A stretch of 43,142 nt of DNA, from contig CANQPU010000016.1 of assembly GCA_947625815.1 (NCBI GenBank), forward strand, positions 1 through 43,142. The letters run 5' to 3'. Position 1 is the first letter of the stretch; each line of letters opens with the position of its first letter. A program made the translations under genes and the position numbers. Positions 18,322 through 26,839 of the stretch are shown here, piece after piece. The stretch comes from an uncultured Oscillospiraceae bacterium (GTDB taxonomy: Bacteria > Bacillota > Clostridia > Oscillospirales > Oscillospiraceae). Below the pieces are notes generated by a model. That model ran no database searches and was not told where the DNA came from. It worked only from the letters and a program-made list of their open reading frames with translations.

Positions 18322-19092
18322 TCATCCTTCATAGAACAGCGTGTCCATGAAAAACGGGATCTGCTTTTCCCAGCTTGCCTCGCAATGCTCGCCGCCGGGG
18401 ACGATGCGGGCCGTGACGAATACGCCCCGCTCCATGAGCGTTGACGCCACCTTGCCGAACCGTTTTTCCAGCTTCAGGCCGGGGAAGCGCCCCATCTCCC
18501 GGGAGCCGTAGTCCATATAGACCACGGTGCCGGGTTCGATCGGCGCGGAGCGGAGCAGTCCGTCCAGCTTTTCGACATTTACCATGACGGAGGGCGACAG
18601 CGCCGCCGCCCTGGAGAAGACGCTGTTATAAGCCGTTACGGCGTAGAGGCTCATGAGGCCGCCCATGGAGCTGCCCGCGATGAACGTGTGCTCCCGGTCC
18701 GGCAGGGTGGGATAGCGGCTGTCGATGTAGGGCTTGAAGGAGTTTACGAACCACTCCATGGTCTCATGTCCCCGTCCGGGCAGAGTGCCGAACTCCCGCG
18801 CGCGGAGGTCAAAGGGCGAGTACTCCGACAGGCGTTCGCCGTGGGTCCCGTGATTGCACTCCACCGCCGCCACAATAAGGGGCGTTCCGGTCGCCTCCAG
18901 GTATTCCTTCATACCCCAGCTTTTGCCATAGGTGGCGTCGGCGTCAAAAAAGACGTTGTGCCCGTCGAACATATACAGCACCGGGAACCGGAGACCGGGG
19001 TCGGCCTCCGCCATGGCGGGCAGGTAGACATACGCGTTCCGGACCTTGTCGCCGGTGAGCTCCGGCAGGGTGACCTTCCATTTAACGACCAA
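18322..19092 (-). CDS. Esterase D/Fes-like alpha/beta hydrolase
   Basis: This protein of about 256 aa is an alpha/beta hydrolase with the nucleophile elbow G-S-S-M-G (Ser near 142) and a late His in PGGEHCEASW (near 240). The PVLYMFDGHNVF opening is typical of the putative esterase family related to EsterD, Fes and YieL. It lacks a signal peptide. TTG 19092 is chosen because AAAGGAG ends 8 nt upstream; GTG 19101 would overlap that ribosome site. It is the first gene of a two-gene minus-strand operon with the ATP-grasp enzyme. Confidence 0.85.
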   Translation of the reverse strand: MVVKWKVTLPELTGDKVRNAYVYLPAMAEADPGLRFPVLYMFDGHNVFFDADATYGKSWGMKEYLEATGTPLIVAAVECNHGTHGERLSEYSPFDLRAREFGTLPGRGHETMEWFVNSFKPYIDSRYPTLPDREHTFIAGSSMGGLMSLYAVTAYNSVFSRAAALSPSVMVNVEKLDGLLRSAPIEPGTVVYMDYGSREMGRFPGLKLEKRFGKVASTLMERGVFVTARIVPGGEHCEASWEKQIPFFMDTLFYEG

Positions 19093-19142
19093 TTTGACCA
19101 CTCCTTTTTTCGGCCAACAGGCTTTTGAACTCCAATATGGTG

Positions 19143-19171
19143 ATTATACCAAATCATGCGGTAAGTGGCAA
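19143..19171 (-). promoter_or_regulatory. Promoter of the esterase/ATP-grasp operon
   Basis: On the minus strand, TTGCCA (19171-19166) is followed by a 17-nt spacer and a perfect TATAAT (19148-19143) with an extended TGG before it. It lies about 50 nt upstream of the esterase start. Confidence 0.8.
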
Positions 19172-19608
19172 GACCAAAACTACATCTTGGAGAAAATGAT
19201 TCTTCATGCAGACAAGGGGCCCTCGGACTTTTGGACAGACGCTGATGAAGGGTGCGGAAATCCGGCAATTTTCTCAGAGTTTGAGGATGGTCTAAAGCGC
19301 GGAAAATAATTCAAAAAGAGCACTTTCTTTGCCCGTGGAACACAGTTGTCTCCCAGCCCCAGCGTCAGCGCCGCCGAACCCATGAGGTTGCCGGTGCGGC
19401 TGAAGGTATAATCATTTTAGCAATCTGGGGAGTAAAAGTACAGGGGATGCCCGGGAATTTTGCGCTCCGAAATGCGCCACAAAGCCAGGAAAACCATTTC
19501 AAGTGGTGGGGTTGACAGTGGGCCTGGGAGTGACCCACTATCAGTTGCACAAGTGAAAATGACAGATAATTTTTAATGAGCCCCAGTTTTGAAGAAATTG
19601 AGGGCCTT

Positions 19609-19652
19609 TGGTGGAGGCTGACGGACAGAACCCGCGACCTCCTGCGTGTGAA
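19609..19652 (-). repeat. Degenerate tRNA 3'-half fragment (possible att scar)
   Basis: Read on the minus strand, it runs TTCACACGCAGGAGGTCG, a T-arm-like GGGTTC and then CAGCCTCCACCA, as in the 3' half of a tRNA-Val(CAC) including CCA. The T-loop has lost bases and no 5' half is present. Such fragments are typical leftovers of integration into a tRNA 3' end. Confidence 0.55.
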
Positions 19653-19794
19653 CCGATTTTCAAAACTTTTTCCGACCATTTCTAATGCTTTTTGATAGTC
19701 TTTGCTACAAATCAAATACTCTCCGCCCATCTTCCCTCCGCCTCGGTACGATGTCTCCGCCCCTGTCTGTGGCGGGATATGTGGTCAGAAGCTG

Positions 19795-19832
19795 CCACTC
19801 CCTCACCCGGCAGGGGCCGGGTGAGGGAGTGG
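19795..19832. repeat. Perfect 17-bp inverted repeat
   Basis: CCACTCCCTCACCCGGC (19795-19811) pairs perfectly with 19816-19832 around an AGGG loop. There is no T tract on either side, so it is not a standard terminator. Confidence 0.8.
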
Positions 19833-19965
19833 GTGCATTGTAGCTTGAGGGGAGGGGGATGTCAAGTTTTTTAATCATAAAAAATCTCTGGACTTTTCTC
19901 CGACCTTGTGGTATTTGTTGTTCCCGCAGGGAGGTGCTAAAATGGCACGGAAATTGAACATGAAA

Positions 19966-19994
19966 AGAGAGCGGACCCGTTAGGGCCGCTCTCT
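19966..19994 (+). promoter_or_regulatory. Leader hairpin before the DUF6809-like gene
   Basis: AGAGAGCGG (19966-19974) pairs with CCGCTCTCT (19986-19994). The ribosome site GGAGGGGAGAAGG follows, just before ATG 20017. No T tract follows; it may be a leader element or the end of an upstream transcript. Confidence 0.4.
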
Positions 19995-20016
19995 CACTGT
20001 GTAGGAGGGGAGAAGG

Positions 20017-20298
20017 ATGAAGGTAATCAAAGAACTCTGGTACGGAAACCTCAAAATGTGCGAAAGGGAGGTGCCCAAAGACTCACCGCTTCGCAAGTCC
20101 ATGAACCAGGCATCCAAGGCGGAGGAAAAGCTCGCGGAGACGCTAAACGAGGAGCAACGCAAAATGCTGGAGTCCCTCTTGGACAAGCATCTGACTCTCA
20201 CTGCCGACCTTGAGTGCGACGCCTTCACAAGAGGCGTCCGCTTCGGGGTGCGGATGATGATGGAGATACTTGGCGCGGAGGACGGTCAAAATTTGTGA
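20017..20298 (+). CDS. DUF6809-like small protein
   Basis: This 93-aa predicted all-helical, charged cytosolic protein has the pattern common to DUF6809 proteins of Clostridia (ELWYGNL near the start, FTRGVRFGVRMMMEIL near the end). Function is unknown. GGAGGGGAGAAGG precedes the ATG. The last codons and stop lie inside copy 1 of the dispersed repeat (20285-20327), so the original C-terminus may have been altered by that element. Confidence 0.6.
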   Translation: MKVIKELWYGNLKMCEREVPKDSPLRKSMNQASKAEEKLAETLNEEQRKMLESLLDKHLTLTADLECDAFTRGVRFGVRMMMEILGAEDGQNL

Positions 20299-20327
20299 CG
20301 GTATAAGCAAAAAGAGGGAAATCAGGG
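20285..20327. repeat. Dispersed repeat, copy 1
   Basis: The core GTGACGGTATAAGCAAAAAG is preceded by GTCAAAATTT and followed by AGGGAAATCAGGG. Three relatives occur at 22050, 30617 and 41018. GTCA and TGAC form a small stem at the left end. Confidence 0.75.
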
Positions 20328-20337
20328 AAAGCACTTT

Positions 20338-21438
20338 TCAGAGAGTGTAAGAAGCAAAATACTCTGCGATTTCCCTCATTCTGTCCTCCTGCTTCACATG
20401 GAAGGGACAGCGGCTTTCGCAGTGGCCGCAGTGGAGGCAGGAGGAGGCGTGGAGGGGGAGGTTGAGGTAGTGGTTCTTCGCCAGCTCGTCGCCGACGAGG
20501 GCGAGGTCGTAGTATTTGTTGATGAGGCCCACATTGAGGCCGGCGGGGCAGGGCTGGCAGTGGTTGCAGTAGACGCACACGCCCTCGGCGTCCCGCGGCG
20601 TAAACTCGCCGATGACCGAATAGTCCAGCCCCTCCGGCGCGGCATCCATATAGTGGAGCGCGGTCCGGAGGTCCGCCATGTCCCGGACACCGGGGAGCAC
20701 CGTCAGTACGGCGGGGCGGTCCAGGGCGTATTGGAAGCACTGGACTGGGGTGAGGGCGCGGCCGAAGAGGGAGCGCTTTTCGTCCAGAAGCTGGCCGCCG
20801 GCGAAGGGTTTCATCACGGAGATGCCCACGCCCATCCTCTCGCAATCCCGGTAAAGGGCGGCGCGCTGGGCGCTTTCCCCAATGGCGTACTCGCCCTTCT
20901 GGTAGTCGTAGGCGGGGTTGATGCTGAACATGAAGAGGTCAATGAGTCCAGTGTCCAGGACGCGCCTTGCGACGGTGGGGTCGTGGGAGGAAAAGCCCAG
21001 GTGCCGGATGACGCCGTCCGCCTTGAGGCCCTTCATGTAGTCCCAGAGACCGCCGTGCAGCACCTCGTCCAGATCCTCCAGGTCGTCCACGCAGTGGATG
21101 AAGCCGAAGTCCGTATAGTCCGTTTTGAGTGTGCGGAAATTCCATGCGATCTGCTCTTTGATTTCGTCAAGGTCGCGGGTCCAGCCGTACTCGCCGGTTT
21201 TGTAGGTCGCGCCGAAGTGCATCTGAGTGAGGATCTTGTCACGCCTTCCGGCGAAGGCTTCAGCGTAGGCGAACAAGGGCGCCTCAACGGACGGGGCCAG
21301 GTCGAAGTAGTTGATTCCATTCTCGATTGCGGCGTTCAGCACGGCGGCCATCTCGTCCCTCGTGCCGGAAAGGCTCCCGGCGCCGAGGCCGATGACGCTG
21401 ATCTTGTCGCCCCCGTGGGGCAGTGTGCGATATTCCAT
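20338..21438 (-). CDS. Aldo/keto reductase-like protein with C-terminal 4Fe-4S ferredoxin region
   Basis: This 366-aa protein has an AKR barrel (residues 1-290) followed by a cysteine region of ferredoxin type: CVYCNHCQPCP and CLHCGHCESRCPF, enough for two 4Fe-4S clusters. Of the AKR tetrad, D46 and H115 are present, but the Tyr position is V51 and the Lys position is Q72. It belongs to a divergent Fe-S AKR group, and classical NADPH carbonyl reduction is doubtful. Start ATG 21438 has GTGAGGT upstream. It lies 7 nt after a frameshifted lipoprotein gene and probably shares its promoter. Confidence 0.85.
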   Translation of the reverse strand: MEYRTLPHGGDKISVIGLGAGSLSGTRDEMAAVLNAAIENGINYFDLAPSVEAPLFAYAEAFAGRRDKILTQMHFGATYKTGEYGWTRDLDEIKEQIAWNFRTLKTDYTDFGFIHCVDDLEDLDEVLHGGLWDYMKGLKADGVIRHLGFSSHDPTVARRVLDTGLIDLFMFSINPAYDYQKGEYAIGESAQRAALYRDCERMGVGISVMKPFAGGQLLDEKRSLFGRALTPVQCFQYALDRPAVLTVLPGVRDMADLRTALHYMDAAPEGLDYSVIGEFTPRDAEGVCVYCNHCQPCPAGLNVGLINKYYDLALVGDELAKNHYLNLPLHASSCLHCGHCESRCPFHVKQEDRMREIAEYFASYTL

Positions 21439-21445
21439 ATGTACC

Positions 21446-21921
21446 TCACTTCTCCAGGGACAGGGTGATGACCACGTCGCCGTTTGAGAGCAGATCGGCC
21501 ATCTCCTCATCCGTTTTGTTTATGATATGTCCGAGCCCGGTGTACGCCCAGGAGTTGGAGCCGTAGAACACCACGATCTGGTCGCCGGAGTAGAGCACGA
21601 TGTCGCCGGACTTTGTCACGGTTTGAGTGTCGTTTCGCGGCAAATCGGCGCCGAGGTAGCCCACCTGCTCGAAGCCGCGTACATGGACATCTGCACCGTG
21701 ACTGGTCCGCCCTTCGCAAGATTACGAAGCGCCTCGACGGACTCGTTTTCCTCCCACTCCACCGAAACGTCCGTGTCGGCGATCTTCATTTTCAATGTCC
21801 CGTCCATTTGGTTTTCCTCCTTGTCTGTTGCGGGTGTTTCCTTTTGCACCTCCTCGCCGTAGCATGACGCGAGAGCGAGAAGCAGGGCGGGGAGGAGAAG
21901 TAAAATCGTGAGTTTTTTCAT
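21446..21921 (-). pseudogene. Frameshifted cyclophilin-like lipoprotein
   Basis: The first part encodes a lipoprotein signal (LASC, Cys20) and the start of a cyclophilin-like domain (LKMKIADTDVSVEWEENES, VTVQMSMY). Near 21675-21680 the frame is lost. The remainder (VGYLGADLPRNDTQTVTKSG, GDQIVVFYGSNSWAYTGLGH) continues in another frame. Restoring one base after TACG would give the expected MYGGFEQVGYLG. The two halves together match the cyclophilin_like fold found in Clostridial lipoproteins. It is broken unless this is a sequencing error. Confidence 0.8.
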
Positions 21922-21956
21922 ATGATGCCTTTCAAATGCTTTGCTGAACAGTATAA

Positions 21957-21985
21957 ATTATACCCGCATCAACCCCGAATGTAAA
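21957..21985 (-). promoter_or_regulatory. Promoter of the cyclophilin-like/AKR transcript
   Basis: On the minus strand, TTTACA (21985-21980), a 17-nt spacer and a perfect TATAAT (21962-21957) lie about 36 nt before the lipoprotein start. Confidence 0.75.
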
Positions 21986-22049
21986 GGGCGGAATGCGGGT
22001 TTTAATTTATGGTGTAATGCAATTTGACAATGCTGAACAGGGCGAGAAT

Positions 22050-22093
22050 GCGTCAAAATTAGTGACGCTATAAGCAAAAAGAGGCAAATCAGG
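22050..22093. repeat. Dispersed repeat, copy 2
   Basis: This is the best-formed copy. GCGTCA (22050-22055) and TGACGC (22063-22068) make a 6-bp stem, followed by TATAAGCAAAAAGAGG and CAAATCAGG. It adjoins the truncated end of the fructosamine kinase remnant. Confidence 0.75.
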
Positions 22094-22149
22094 CGTAACG
22101 TTTTGCAATGGACGAGACATTAGATTGATAGGGGAGATCAATAGGTTGA

Positions 22150-22456
22150 GGGGGTTGAGGAGGTATTCCATAATCAATAAAGCCCCTGTCCCGTCCGCTC
22201 CGACTGGCAAAGGCTCTGGTACGCCGATGGTGCCGGTGGCTTTCAGAGCATTGAGGCCCTCGGCCTCGGCGGTGAACATGCCGAGAAGATCGGGGCGGTT
22301 ACATTTGAGAAAGACGTGCGCGCCGTCGGATAGCTCCAGCCTGTACGCGCGGTTTATGTCCCCGCCGGACACCCGCTGTCGGTCGACCACCGTGACCGAG
22401 GGGCCGAAAAGGGTGGAGATTGCACTATCTATTGAGTTCGCACAAAGCATTCTCAT
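22150..22456 (-). pseudogene. Truncated fructosamine kinase-like gene (N-terminal part)
   Basis: The fragment reads like the first 100 residues of fructosamine/ketosamine-3-kinases: VSGGDINRAYRLELSDG (nucleotide-binding start), VFLKCN, AEGLNALKATG and LLIMEYL. Homology ends at about 22150, where the frame runs into unrelated sequence and dispersed repeat copy 2. The catalytic C-terminal lobe is absent. The exact start (22456 or 22450) is uncertain. Confidence 0.75.
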
Positions 22457-22537
22457 CACCCAAGCCAATTTAGTAAATCCATTTTACCCCAAGCTGTGCT
22501 TTTTTTCAATATACTGCGTCGTGATGGACGTTGTTTG

Positions 22538-22566
22538 TTGAAATCACAGGAAACATAGGGTATAAT
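22538..22566 (+). promoter_or_regulatory. Promoter of the helicase operon
   Basis: TTGAAA (22538-22543), a 17-nt spacer and a perfect TATAAT (22561-22566) lie 31 nt before the helicase ATG. Confidence 0.8.
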
Positions 22567-22597
22567 ATTGGAAAAGTGCGGGAAGAGAGGTGTCCTT

Positions 22598-25500
22598 ATG
22601 CTTTCCAACGGCCTTTACGAACAAGTCATCAATAAATCTCTTGATGCTGAGCTTGCTACTACGGATAAGCTGGTTGAGACTGCCCCTATTGATGGGGCGG
22701 AGGCGACGAAGGTGCTGGCCAAGTATGTAGCGGAGGTCGTGGAGCTGGGACTTGAGAACGTCAAGGACAACGGGGGAGACCTTGAGGCCCAAATTGAGCT
22801 GGTAAATCGGCTCGTCCGAGACATTGCCGCCGGCACGAACGAGGGTGAATTTGAAAATCTGTCCATAGCCCAGCGGGCGGAGCAACTCTTGGCCCTGATT
22901 GAGCGGAAGAACACCACCCTCGCTGTGGACGAAAAAGCTGGGATCGTAAGGCCCGAGACCTCCATTGCCCAGAGCTCACTTTTCACCGGTTCCCCCCACG
23001 AGCCCCATATGTACACGGAACTCAAAAAGGAGATCGTCTCCTGCGACCGTATCGATATGCTGGTTTCTTTTATCAAATGGAGCGGGCTTCGTCTTTTGAT
23101 GGAGGAGCTGGGTGATTTTACCCGACGGGGCGGAAAACTGCGTGTCATAACCACCTCCTACATGGGCGCCACAGATATCAAGGCCATCGAGGAGTTGCGG
23201 AAGCTCCCCAATACCCAGATCAGAGTGAGTTATGACACCAAACGGACGAGGCTCCACGCCAAGACCTATGTCTTTTACCGGGATACCGGCTTCACCACGG
23301 CCTATGTGGGGTCCTCCAATCTCTCCAATGCCGCTATCTCCAGTGGCCTTGAGTGGAACGTCAAGGTTACGAAAAAGGATCTGCCGGAGACCATCGACAA
23401 GATTGAGGCAACCTTTGAGAGCTATTGGAACTCCGGCGAATTTGAGTATTACGATGAGGACCAGCAGGAACGACTTTCTCGTGCATTGAAGGCCGAGAAA
23501 TACTTTGACAGCAGCAACGCTGAGGCCTATATAGTAGATGTCCAGCCGTATTCCTATCAGCAGGAGATACTTGACAAATTAGAGGCGGAACGCGCCGTGC
23601 GGGGTTATACCAGGAATTTGGTGGTGGCCGCTACGGGCACGGGAAAGACGGTCATTTCGGCGCTGGACTACCGGCGCTTTCGCCGGCAAAACCCCAGTTT
23701 GCCCTGCCGCCTTCTTTTTGTTGCCCACCGGGAGGAGATATTGCGCCAGAGCCTCTACACCTTCCGGGCGGTGTTGAAGGACGCTAACTTTGGGGAGATG
23801 TTCGTTGGGAACACAAGGCCCGAGAGCCTGGATAACCTGTTTATTTCGATTCAAACTTTCAATTCCCGGGATTTCACAGAGAAGACAACGCCGGAATTTT
23901 ATGATTACATCGTTGTAGACGAGTTCCACCACGCCGCCGCACCCACGTATCAAAAGCTGCTGAAGTATTATCAGCCGAAAATCCTACTGGGCCTAACGGC
24001 TACCCCGGAGCGCATGGACGGAAAGGACATTCTTCCCTCCTTCTCCAACCGCATCGCGGCGGAAATTAGGCTTCCGGAGGCCATTGACCGCAAGCTCCTG
24101 TGCCCGTTCCAATACTTCGGCGTCACGGATGTGGTGGACCTTGACTCCCTTCGGTGGACGGCGGGTGGCTATGACAGAACGGAGCTATCCAACATCTACA
24201 CCATCAGCGGTTTAGTTGCAAAATGGCGGGCGGATTTAGTGATTGAATCCCTGTTTAAGTACGTCACTGACATCAACAAGGTGAAGGGCCTGGGCTTTTG
24301 CGTCTCCGTGGAGCACGCCAAATTTATGGACAAGTTCTTCAACGAGCGGGGCATCCCCTCCATGTTCCTCACCGGCGACACTCCGGACGAGGAGAGGCGG
24401 AGCGCCAAGAATAAGCTGGTCTCCGGCGCAATTCGTTTCATCTTTGTGGTGGACATCTACAACGAGGGCGTGGACATCCCGGAGGTCAACACGGTCCTCT
24501 TTTTGCGCCCCACCGAGTCCTTGGCGGTGTTTTTGCAGCAGCTGGGCCGCGGCCTGCGGCTTTCGGAGGGCAAGGAATGCCTGACGGTGCTGGATTTCAT
24601 CGGGCAGGCCAATAAAAAGTATAATTTTGAGGACAAATTTGCCGCTCTGCTCACCAACACCGCCCGTGGTGTGACAAGAGAGATCAAGGAGGGCTTTGTG
24701 AGCCTCCCCAAGGGATGCTATATCCAGTTTGAACGCAAGGCGGCAAAGTATATCCTGGACAACATCCGCGCATCCTACGGCAACAGCGCGGGACTGATAG
24801 CGCGGATCGCTTCCTTCCAGGAGGACACGGGAAAAGAGCTGACGCTTGCCAATTTCCTGGACCATTATCGCCTTGACCCCAGGAGCTTGTACAAATTTTC
24901 GTCCTTCTCGCGGCTTTGCGCCAGGGCAGATGTGAGGGCCGACTTCACAGAACCCTTGGAGGAGACTATGACGAAGGCGTTTGCACGTCTTTCGGTTATC
25001 GACTCCCGGCGATGGATCGACTTCTTGCAGGGTATTTTACCAAAGTTGGACGATGTGGATTTCTCCGCATTGCCGCCCGTAGATAAGCGGAGGCTTCAGA
25101 TGTTCTACGTGACCGTCTGGGGCAAAGCGGTGGAGGATTGGCAGGGCGATGAGGTTCGGGACAATTTGCGTGCCCTATCCAACAGCTCTGTGATGCTATC
25201 AGAGCTCATGGAGCTTCTGAGATACCAGTACCAGCGCATCGACTTTGTGGATGAGGCTGTGGATGTGGGCTTTGACTGCCCTTTGGATTTGCATTGCACC
25301 TACACCAGAGATCAAATCCTGGTGGCTATGGACTTTTTGAAGCCCACCACCGTCCGCGAGGGCGTCAAATGGCTTCCGGAGAAGAAGTTGGACGTGTTTT
25401 TCGTGACCTTAAATAAGTCGGACAAGGACTATTCGCCCACCACTATGTACAAGGATTACTCCATAAATAGTCAGCTCTTCCACTGGCAAAGTCAGAGCAC

Positions 25501-25747
25501 CACGGCGGAGAATTCCCCCACGGGCCAGCGATACATTCACCATCAGGAGCAGGGGAGCCGTGTGCTTCTCTTCGTCCGTGAGTTCAAATCCGACCGCATT
25601 ACTTCCGGCGCCGAGGCCTATACCTACCTTGGCCCGGCAAAATACGTTAAACACGACGGCTCCTGCCCCATGAACATCACCTGGAAATTGGATGCTCCCA
25701 TCCCGGCGAAATTCTTGAAGAAGACAAATAAGCTGGTGGTGGGGTGA
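22598..25747 (+). CDS. PLD-nuclease/DEAD-like helicase with DUF3427 C-terminus
   Basis: This 1049-aa multidomain protein has a phospholipase-D-like nuclease domain (residues 130-270, HxK at H220/K222 then GSSN) and a superfamily 2 helicase core. The core shows ATGTGKT with K350, box II D441-E-F-H and QLGRGLR in motif VI. A C-terminal DUF3427 region runs from about residue 690. Such proteins are common in defence islands and on mobile elements and are expected to translocate on and cut nucleic acid. ATG 22598 is chosen over TTG 22568 because AGAGG precedes it and the TTG overlaps the promoter. It is the first gene of a four-gene operon. Confidence 0.9.
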   Translation: MLSNGLYEQVINKSLDAELATTDKLVETAPIDGAEATKVLAKYVAEVVELGLENVKDNGGDLEAQIELVNRLVRDIAAGTNEGEFENLSIAQRAEQLLALIERKNTTLAVDEKAGIVRPETSIAQSSLFTGSPHEPHMYTELKKEIVSCDRIDMLVSFIKWSGLRLLMEELGDFTRRGGKLRVITTSYMGATDIKAIEELRKLPNTQIRVSYDTKRTRLHAKTYVFYRDTGFTTAYVGSSNLSNAAISSGLEWNVKVTKKDLPETIDKIEATFESYWNSGEFEYYDEDQQERLSRALKAEKYFDSSNAEAYIVDVQPYSYQQEILDKLEAERAVRGYTRNLVVAATGTGKTVISALDYRRFRRQNPSLPCRLLFVAHREEILRQSLYTFRAVLKDANFGEMFVGNTRPESLDNLFISIQTFNSRDFTEKTTPEFYDYIVVDEFHHAAAPTYQKLLKYYQPKILLGLTATPERMDGKDILPSFSNRIAAEIRLPEAIDRKLLCPFQYFGVTDVVDLDSLRWTAGGYDRTELSNIYTISGLVAKWRADLVIESLFKYVTDINKVKGLGFCVSVEHAKFMDKFFNERGIPSMFLTGDTPDEERRSAKNKLVSGAIRFIFVVDIYNEGVDIPEVNTVLFLRPTESLAVFLQQLGRGLRLSEGKECLTVLDFIGQANKKYNFEDKFAALLTNTARGVTREIKEGFVSLPKGCYIQFERKAAKYILDNIRASYGNSAGLIARIASFQEDTGKELTLANFLDHYRLDPRSLYKFSSFSRLCARADVRADFTEPLEETMTKAFARLSVIDSRRWIDFLQGILPKLDDVDFSALPPVDKRRLQMFYVTVWGKAVEDWQGDEVRDNLRALSNSSVMLSELMELLRYQYQRIDFVDEAVDVGFDCPLDLHCTYTRDQILVAMDFLKPTTVREGVKWLPEKKLDVFFVTLNKSDKDYSPTTMYKDYSINSQLFHWQSQSTTAENSPTGQRYIHHQEQGSRVLLFVREFKSDRITSGAEAYTYLGPAKYVKHDGSCPMNITWKLDAPIPAKFLKKTNKLVVG

Positions 25748-25768
25748 GAGAAAAGTTAGGAGGCTTAC

Positions 25769-26449
25769 ATGAGTACAGAGAAGAGGTCTGGCGTTATCTA
25801 CATACTCACAAATCCGTCCTTCCCGGACTATGTGAAGATCGGGTACGCGACGAATATTGAAAAGAGGCTTGCTCAGCTCAACAGGAGCGAGTGTATGCCC
25901 TTTGCCTTTCGCGTCTATGCCACATATGAGGTCTCAAGGCCGCTCCAGGACAAGGAGCTCCACAGCCTCATCGACAGGCTCAACCCGGAGCTTCGGGCCA
26001 TTGACACCTTTGACGGCAAGACGAGGACGAAAGAATTTTACGCTATGACGCCGGAGGACGCCTACGCCCTTCTTGAGAGCATCGCCAAGCTCAGCGGGAC
26101 GGAGGACAAGCTCCGACGACTGACGCCGGAGGGGCATGAGATACTGGATGAGCAGGTGGCGGCATCCGTGCAGGAGGAGGCAAAGGAGCGAAAATCGCCC
26201 TTCTCCTTCTTCAAATGCGGTATTCCCATCGGCGCTGAAATAGTGCTTGAGGCGAAGCCGGACGTGGTCGCCACCGTGAAAGACGAGCGGCAGATCGAAT
26301 ATAACGGCAAAACTTACTCCCTCTCAGCCCTGGCGCAGGAAATTCTTCAGACACCGTACCCCCTTCAGGGCCCGGTATTCTGGACATACCAGGGCAAGAA
26401 ACTAAGGGATATACGCTTGGAGAGGGAAAAACAGGGACTTTATCAGTGA
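25769..26449 (+). CDS. GIY-YIG nuclease-family protein
   Basis: This 226-aa protein has an N-terminal GIY-YIG domain of the T5orf172 type (VIYILTNPSFPDYVKIGYAT, then KRLAQLN with the catalytic Arg). Its C-terminal segment (KTYSLSALAQEIL, VFWTYQGKKLRDIR) resembles DUF4357/RAMA-like modules that often follow such nucleases. It begins 21 nt after the helicase stop with its own TTAGGAGG. With the PLD-helicase it makes a likely nucleic-acid-processing pair. Confidence 0.82.
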   Translation: MSTEKRSGVIYILTNPSFPDYVKIGYATNIEKRLAQLNRSECMPFAFRVYATYEVSRPLQDKELHSLIDRLNPELRAIDTFDGKTRTKEFYAMTPEDAYALLESIAKLSGTEDKLRRLTPEGHEILDEQVAASVQEEAKERKSPFSFFKCGIPIGAEIVLEAKPDVVATVKDERQIEYNGKTYSLSALAQEILQTPYPLQGPVFWTYQGKKLRDIRLEREKQGLYQ

Positions 26450-26476
26450 TTCTATTCAGCAAAAGGAGCGGGCCAT

Positions 26477-26809
26477 ATGGACATCGAACGGGCAAAGGAA
26501 ATACTGAGAACCCTGGCGGATGGCACGGACCCTCTCACGGGGGAGGTTCTTTCAGACGACAATGTCTGTAACAAGGCAGAGGTCATCCGAGCGCTTCACT
26601 GCGTCTTGAACGAGCTTGAGACAAAAAAGAGCAGCCCCACAAGGATGATGCCGGAGAACGCTGGGAAGCCGTGGACTAAAGAGGATGACCTGAAGTTGAT
26701 TGCCATGTTTGACGAGGGCTGCTCAAAGCAGGAAATGATGAGCTTCTTTGGCAGGACAAACGGAGCAATAACCTCTCGCTTGGCACGATTGGGAAAGATA
26801 GACAATTAG
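26477..26809 (+). CDS. Small SANT/Myb-like DNA-binding protein
   Basis: This 110-aa protein has a C-terminal SANT-like or homeodomain-like helix-turn-helix: GKPWTKEDDLKLIAMFDEG, then MMSFFGRTNGAITSRLARLG. The N-terminal 50 residues are helical and charged. It begins 27 nt after the GIY-YIG gene with AAAAGGAG upstream. It may help target DNA or regulate the operon; there is no direct evidence. Confidence 0.7.
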   Translation: MDIERAKEILRTLADGTDPLTGEVLSDDNVCNKAEVIRALHCVLNELETKKSSPTRMMPENAGKPWTKEDDLKLIAMFDEGCSKQEMMSFFGRTNGAITSRLARLGKIDN

Positions 26810-26839
26810 GATACCTATGAGTAGAGGAAGTAAAATCAT

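Larger units (their letters stand above)
19172..20016. other. Gene-poor junction between chromosome and accessory region
   Basis: About 850 nt hold no convincing gene. Visible features are a tRNA 3'-half fragment (19609-19652), a 17-bp perfect hairpin (19795-19832) and a second hairpin before the next gene. On the minus strand near 19330-19410 a short reading frame (TFSRTGNLMGSAALTLGLGD) looks like the tail of a lost gene that I do not recognise. Confidence 0.5.

Noticed and set aside
20225-20845. Minus-strand frames ending in FAY-S/T-VTNFD next to dispersed repeats
   Set aside because: The shared peptide comes from translating the dispersed repeat. The frames around it are unrelated to each other and overlap real genes.
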